Position numbers and translations under genes: made by a program. This document shows positions 61,201-64,000 of a stretch of DNA of 64,000 bases, one piece after another. The DNA comes from Ottelia alismoides (Eukaryota; Streptophyta; Magnoliopsida; Alismatales; Hydrocharitaceae), in assembly GCA_037367405.1 (NCBI GenBank), contig JAZKJV010000150.1, positions 1,054,001-1,118,000 of the forward strand, given 5' to 3'. The notes under the pieces are model-generated. The model worked only from the letters and a program-made list of their open reading frames with translations, made no database searches and was not told the DNA's origin. How positions within the stretch are numbered: position 1 is the stretch's first letter; each line of letters begins with the position of its first letter.

Positions 61201-62996
61201 CGTCGTTTGCTACTCTCCAGCAGTGTGTTATTGAGGCTCCTGTCCTCCAGCCGCCTGATTGGTCTCTCCCATTCGAGATCATGACGGACGCCTCCGATTT
61301 TGCCGTAGGGGCAGTGCTGGGACAGAGGATGGATGGAGTACCATTTGCTATACACTATGCTAGCCGCACATTGGATTCCGCCCAGCGGAATTATACAGTC
61401 ACAGAGAAGGAGATGCTAGCTGTAGTGTTTGCCCTGGATAAGTTTAGATCATATATCATCGGATCTAGAGTGACTTTGTTTACAGATCACACCGCCATCA
61501 GGTACCTCATGGCAAAGAAGGATGCCAAGGCCAGACTGACTAGATGGATCCTTCTACTCCAGGAGTTCGACATTGAGATTAAGGATAAGCCTGGAGTCAA
61601 GAATGTGGTGGCAGATCATCTCTCCCGATTAGAGCAACCTGAGGATTCTGAGCAGATTGATCCTATTAGAGATACCTTCCCAGATGAGGCGATCCTTACT
61701 ATCGCCTCACTCCCTTGGTACGCCGATATTGTGAACTTTCTCGTTGCTGGGAAAGTCCCACAAGATTGGCCCAGGGAGAGGCTTGAGACCTTCCTAGCGA
61801 AGGCCAAGTCTTACCATTGGCAGGATCCCATCCTTTACCACGAAGGAGGGGATAGCGTCTGGCGTCGGTGTATTCCTCAGGAGGAACACCATAGCGTCCT
61901 CACTTACTGCCACAAGCTTGAGGCAGGAGGACATCATTCTGGGAGGAGAACGGCACAGAAAGTGCTCCAATCCGGCTTGTGGTGGCCTACCCTCTTCAAG
62001 GACTCAGATGAGTTCGTGAAGAGGTGTACTGACTGTCAGAGGATGGGCACTTGTGGACAGCGTGATATGATGCCGATGCAGCCCATTCACTTCTGTGAGG
62101 TTTTTGACGCATGGGGCATCGATTTCATGGGTCCATTCCCTAAGAGTCAGGGATTTGAGTACATTCTGTTGGCCGTTGACTATGTGAGTCGTTGGGTGGA
62201 GGCTATCCCCGCCCGAGCCGCTGATGCGAGGACAGTTTGCAGATTTTTGAGGAAGCATATCATCACGCGGTTCGGGGTTCCACGAGTTCTTATTTCTGAT
62301 GGGGGATCTCACTTTATCAACGACCAGGTGAAGGCACTTGCCAGCGAGTTCGGCATAGATCATCGTGTTGCTACACCGTACCATCCACAGACGAATGGTC
62401 TAGCCGAAGTGTCGAATAGGGAGATCAAGATTATTCTGCAGAAAGTCGTCCGCCCTGACCGAAAGGATTGGTCACAGCTTTTGGACTCGGTCTTGTGGGC
62501 ATATAGGACGTCTTTCAAGACACCTTTGGGTACATCTCCCTTTCGCCTCGTATATGGCAAGCCATGCCATTTACCTGTTGAGCTGAGGCACAAGTCACTT
62601 TGGGCAGTTACAGACATACTTATGGATTCAGATGGTATAGGAGACCAGAGGAGGGCAGAGCTAGCTACCCTGGAGGAGCTTAGAGATTCAGCTTTCTCAA
62701 GCAGCCTACATTATAAGGAGAGAGTCAAGGAGTGGCATGATTCTCATATCAGCCACAAGCATTTTGAGATTGGACAGAGAGTATGGCTGTTTGATGCGAG
62801 GCTTAGACTATTTCCAGGGAAGCTACAGAGCAAATGGAAAGGACCTTATCTGGTTCGGAAGGTACACGACAACGGTAGCATCGACATATCTGAGTTGTCT
62901 TCTGAGAGTACCTTCCGAGTGAACGGCCAGCGGCTCAAGCCATTTCTAGATCATGAGCCGCGGGTCGTTGATATTGCCCCTATTCATTTTGCGTGA
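58230..62996 (+). CDS. Athila Pol polyprotein (protease-RT-RNase H-integrase), open
   Basis: 1588 codons with no stop. It is in frame with gag across a single TAG, so the ATG at 58230 may be only a formal start. Order: a linker with repeated GGTEAT-like motifs (about residues 80-155), PFPRALQMGRGKKN, aspartic protease LLDSGSSINLLP (about 323) with IILGRPFLATAKA, an acidic spacer, RT (NPLHVVPKK, VDYRRLNQATKKDHFPLPF, catalytic FMDDFSIYG about 870, LGHVGFYRRFIQDFS), RNase H (MTDASDFAVGAVLGQ, TEKEMLAVVFAL, TDHTAIRYL) and integrase. The integrase has its zinc domain (HHSVLTYCHKLEAGGHHSGR and CTDCQRMG) and DDE residues in WGIDFMGPF, LISDGGSHF and GLAEVSNREIK. The end, FRVNGQRLKPFL, is standard for Athila. 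All catalytic residues that I can recognise are present, so enzyme activity is plausible. Confidence 0.93.
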   Translation: MRDLVRGKAAIPAQIEPNPNSLKRKSEQLVPTELATPSDPFDDTSLDLFDADFVTLRSGRTPAGGGASSEHHPEAPQEEEESGTEAAPDDDGGTEATKDADPPGGTEVAASPDLGGGTEATHSAEPASGTDAAQRLPSAAAEQPARGGTEATGVCRDRDVVFPHVHVSRNSAINKGKGLLSSGPTVVHDVCVDPVLEPSRPFPSPSSEKDPVIPFPRALQMGRGKKNDPKKRELEEFSRSMIDRSHIQLTLQEALQHIPLLQRSLRERTTVRRRRRNHTSEIHALTKATCFAIQNRLPAKRPDSGAPYVRCQISEQWFDRTLLDSGSSINLLPAALLDHFELGTLRQSRTVLQFADRSVKRPKGLLRDVIVTIQGLQFPVDFVVLDMEIPESVADTPIILGRPFLATAKAVTDHDSGKVCFRVQGESIQIETVEDYRARFRSRSDASTDSEQLTDAEPDIHQDCDFVITDDEAAWADLETQTTLSLSDTADAEMTAEESLESTDLVQDTIEAAEPVLDRSTMISDGGAEATLISGGTDATVSDADPSDSESDWADCYDQMPDLSPSEPIDEEEVDAEPSRDSTVEPPSPDPVCESMLSLSQADLADLAAFTQFLPQPDLPAPSIPELKPLPTSLKYRFLAGDPEMYPVIISAELTGEQESRLMGVLEKNRKAIGWSVADLHGISPSVCSHHIYLEEGAKPSREFQRRLNPNLREVVMKEISKWWGAGFIYPISDSKWVNPLHVVPKKTGITTVISESGKEIATRVPTSWRVCVDYRRLNQATKKDHFPLPFIDQIIERLAGKSHYCFLDGYSGYNQVAIAPEDQEKTTFTCPFGTYAFRRMPFGLCNAPATFQRCMLSIFADMVGECLEVFMDDFSIYGDGFDSCLDCLDRVLQRCIEYHLVLSWEKSHFMVTQGTVLGHIISNRGMEVDPAKVDVIRKLAPPSNLRQLRSFLGHVGFYRRFIQDFSRIARPLTDLLTKDTEFLVDDKCLSSFATLQQCVIEAPVLQPPDWSLPFEIMTDASDFAVGAVLGQRMDGVPFAIHYASRTLDSAQRNYTVTEKEMLAVVFALDKFRSYIIGSRVTLFTDHTAIRYLMAKKDAKARLTRWILLLQEFDIEIKDKPGVKNVVADHLSRLEQPEDSEQIDPIRDTFPDEAILTIASLPWYADIVNFLVAGKVPQDWPRERLETFLAKAKSYHWQDPILYHEGGDSVWRRCIPQEEHHSVLTYCHKLEAGGHHSGRRTAQKVLQSGLWWPTLFKDSDEFVKRCTDCQRMGTCGQRDMMPMQPIHFCEVFDAWGIDFMGPFPKSQGFEYILLAVDYVSRWVEAIPARAADARTVCRFLRKHIITRFGVPRVLISDGGSHFINDQVKALASEFGIDHRVATPYHPQTNGLAEVSNREIKIILQKVVRPDRKDWSQLLDSVLWAYRTSFKTPLGTSPFRLVYGKPCHLPVELRHKSLWAVTDILMDSDGIGDQRRAELATLEELRDSAFSSSLHYKERVKEWHDSHISHKHFEIGQRVWLFDARLRLFPGKLQSKWKGPYLVRKVHDNGSIDISELSSESTFRVNGQRLKPFLDHEPRVVDIAPIHFA

Positions 62997-63127
62997 GATG
63001 TGGTCTTTCACTCACATCTAATGCATCTCACGCCTGAGCTTTACTGATCCTCCGCTGTATATAGATCCAGATGTCCATATCACCACATTCCTTAGTCCCA
63101 CATCCCTTTCTTCATCTTGTGATTATG

Positions 63128-63472
63128 CTATACTTAGGGTGCACTTTACCCTAAGTATAGGGGGGATGTGAGACCTTTCGGGTATTTCTTTTGTTTCTGT
63201 CTACCCCTGTTTTGCTGCCTATACTTAGGGATATCTTACCCTAAGTATAGGGGGGTAGACCCTGTACATTCTCCACTCGGTTTTCCCTTCATGTACAGCC
63301 TGCTATACTTAGGATTACTTGATCCTAAGTATAGGGGGAAGACCCGAGTCCATCTTGACTTTTTCATTTCCTTTTGTATAGCCTTTCTTTTCACTTCCCT
63401 ATACATAGCACGAGTTATGTCTTCTTCATCGCTCTTGACTCCGAGGACATCGTTCGAGCTAAGTATAGGGGG
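63128..63472 (+). repeat. Repeated TATACTTAGG hairpins upstream of G-tracts
   Basis: Hairpins at 63128-63160, 63219-63250 and 63303-63334 have 12-13-bp stems CTATACTTAGG../..CCTAAGTATAG with 6-8 base loops. Each is followed at once by GGGGG(G). A fourth, decayed version has its arms far apart (63399 and 63459-63467) and ends CTAAGTATAGGGGGG. The third stem has GGAT/ATCC where the first has GGGT/ACCC, a paired change. The G-runs resemble polypurine tracts, so this may be a multiplied plus-strand priming region of the element. Confidence 0.85.
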
Positions 63473-64000
63473 GTGTGTATATATTTCATATATACTTTAG
63501 CCATAACTCGTACTTTGTGTGAGTGTGTTAAGAAATAAAAATGGCTAAAAACCACAAAAATAAAAAATTTTCATGTACATAATCTTCTTTTATTTGCACA
63601 TACATAGCTAGTGTACAAATTATTTTTGTAAAAATGATTTCAAAAATCTTTTGTGTGTAAAGCTTGTGTTAATATTTTGGTATCAAAATTATGTATATAG
63701 TACAAAATTTTTCCAAAATGTTTTGAAAATCAAAAGTTTGCAAAAATCTTGTGTAAATGTGTGTAAATATCTTTTTGCAAAACTTGCACTTCATGCATCA
63801 TCATTCATGATTCCAAAACATTTTTCAAAAATTTTGCATGATTGTAAAATAGTGTGTAAATATGCATCTTTTTGTACATATGTATATAGTTTTTCTTGGA
63901 TGATAGTTGACATTTAAACTAGCCTGGAATCAAATTGAGAAATGGAGCTTGATTAAGATCTTAATCAACCTAATTCTAAGAGGAACCTTATAGGGCTTAG
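63473..64000 (+). other. AT-rich Athila 3' region, no gene
   Basis: Internal 3' non-coding sequence of the Athila element, with repeated TTTTGTGTGTAAA/TGTGTAAATATC words. The 5' LTR start TGATGAATACCC is not reached, so the 3' LTR begins beyond the window. Confidence 0.6.

Larger units (their letters stand above)
50974..64000 (+). mobile_element. Athila-type Ty3/gypsy retrotransposon (3' end outside window)
   Basis: Inserted in array unit 5. The 5' LTR is 50974-54610, the primer site 54614-54631, the leader runs to 56131, then gag (56132-58226), pol (58230-62996) and a hairpin/G-tract region to about 63470. The tRNA-Asp-type primer site TGGCGCCGTTGCCGGGG, the FVTLRSGR and PFPRAL motifs before the protease, and the Gag block LTRDPHHxxxK-like EAWERFTELLDRCPHHDITK identify the Athila lineage. 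No envelope-like ORF follows pol within the window. The open pol points to a young element. Confidence 0.93.

Noticed and set aside
62997..64000. Search for an envelope-like ORF and the 3' LTR of the Athila element
   Set aside because: No long frame with membrane segments and no copy of TGATGAATACCC in this stretch; any such parts would be outside the window.
1..64000. tRNA, rRNA or other structural RNA genes
   Set aside because: None recognised on either strand by eye; a covariance-model scan would be needed to exclude them.

Overview
This window is nuclear DNA of a flowering plant. It carries one recognisable host gene, split by many plant-type introns and encoding a plastid protein, in a landscape made almost entirely of plant transposons: Ty1/copia, Ty3/gypsy of the Athila type, LINE, hAT, FAR1-type MULEs and foldback elements. 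The very GC-rich first exon would suit a monocot or magnoliid, but the sequence does not fix the species.

Layout. 0-2.1 kb: a Ty3/gypsy integrase remnant, then an antisense non-LTR reverse-transcriptase pseudogene interrupted by a 313-bp hAT-like MITE with a perfect 8-bp target duplication. 2.8-3.8 kb: a 956-bp hAT-like element ending about 250 bp upstream of a TATA box. 4.1-21.8 kb: LPA3 (LOW PSII ACCUMULATION 3, DUF1995), which I could assemble as 12 GT-AG exons giving one continuous 386-codon frame. Its second intron is 12.5 kb and is full of nested insertions: a decayed copia with short LTRs and a MITE in its 5' LTR, and a copia RT remnant split by a 1.2-kb LTR mini-element and a 5'-truncated LINE.

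22-51 kb: a chain of elements separated from one another only by (TA)n runs. It holds foldback elements, a 1.2-kb non-autonomous MULE-like element, and a 13-kb MULE with a FAR1-type transposase on the minus strand facing a plant-mobile-domain/ULP1-protease gene on the plus strand. Its non-coding DNA is packed with degenerate TTACTRAT/GTTACC motifs. The chain continues into more foldbacks and then a tandem array of about 4.5 copies of a 2.54-kb chimeric unit (foldback arm + copia LTR-gag + AT-rich tail). This (TA)n-associated system is the most unusual content of the window.

51-64 kb: an Athila-type Ty3/gypsy element inserted into the last array unit. It has a 3.6-kb 5' LTR, a tRNA-Asp-type primer-binding site, a gag broken by TAG stops and a frameshift, and an uninterrupted 1588-codon pol. 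After pol come hairpins that repeat just upstream of G-tracts. The 3' LTR lies beyond the window.

Only LPA3 looks like a working host gene. The Athila pol is the only large transposon ORF that is fully open; the MULE transposase has a single in-frame stop.
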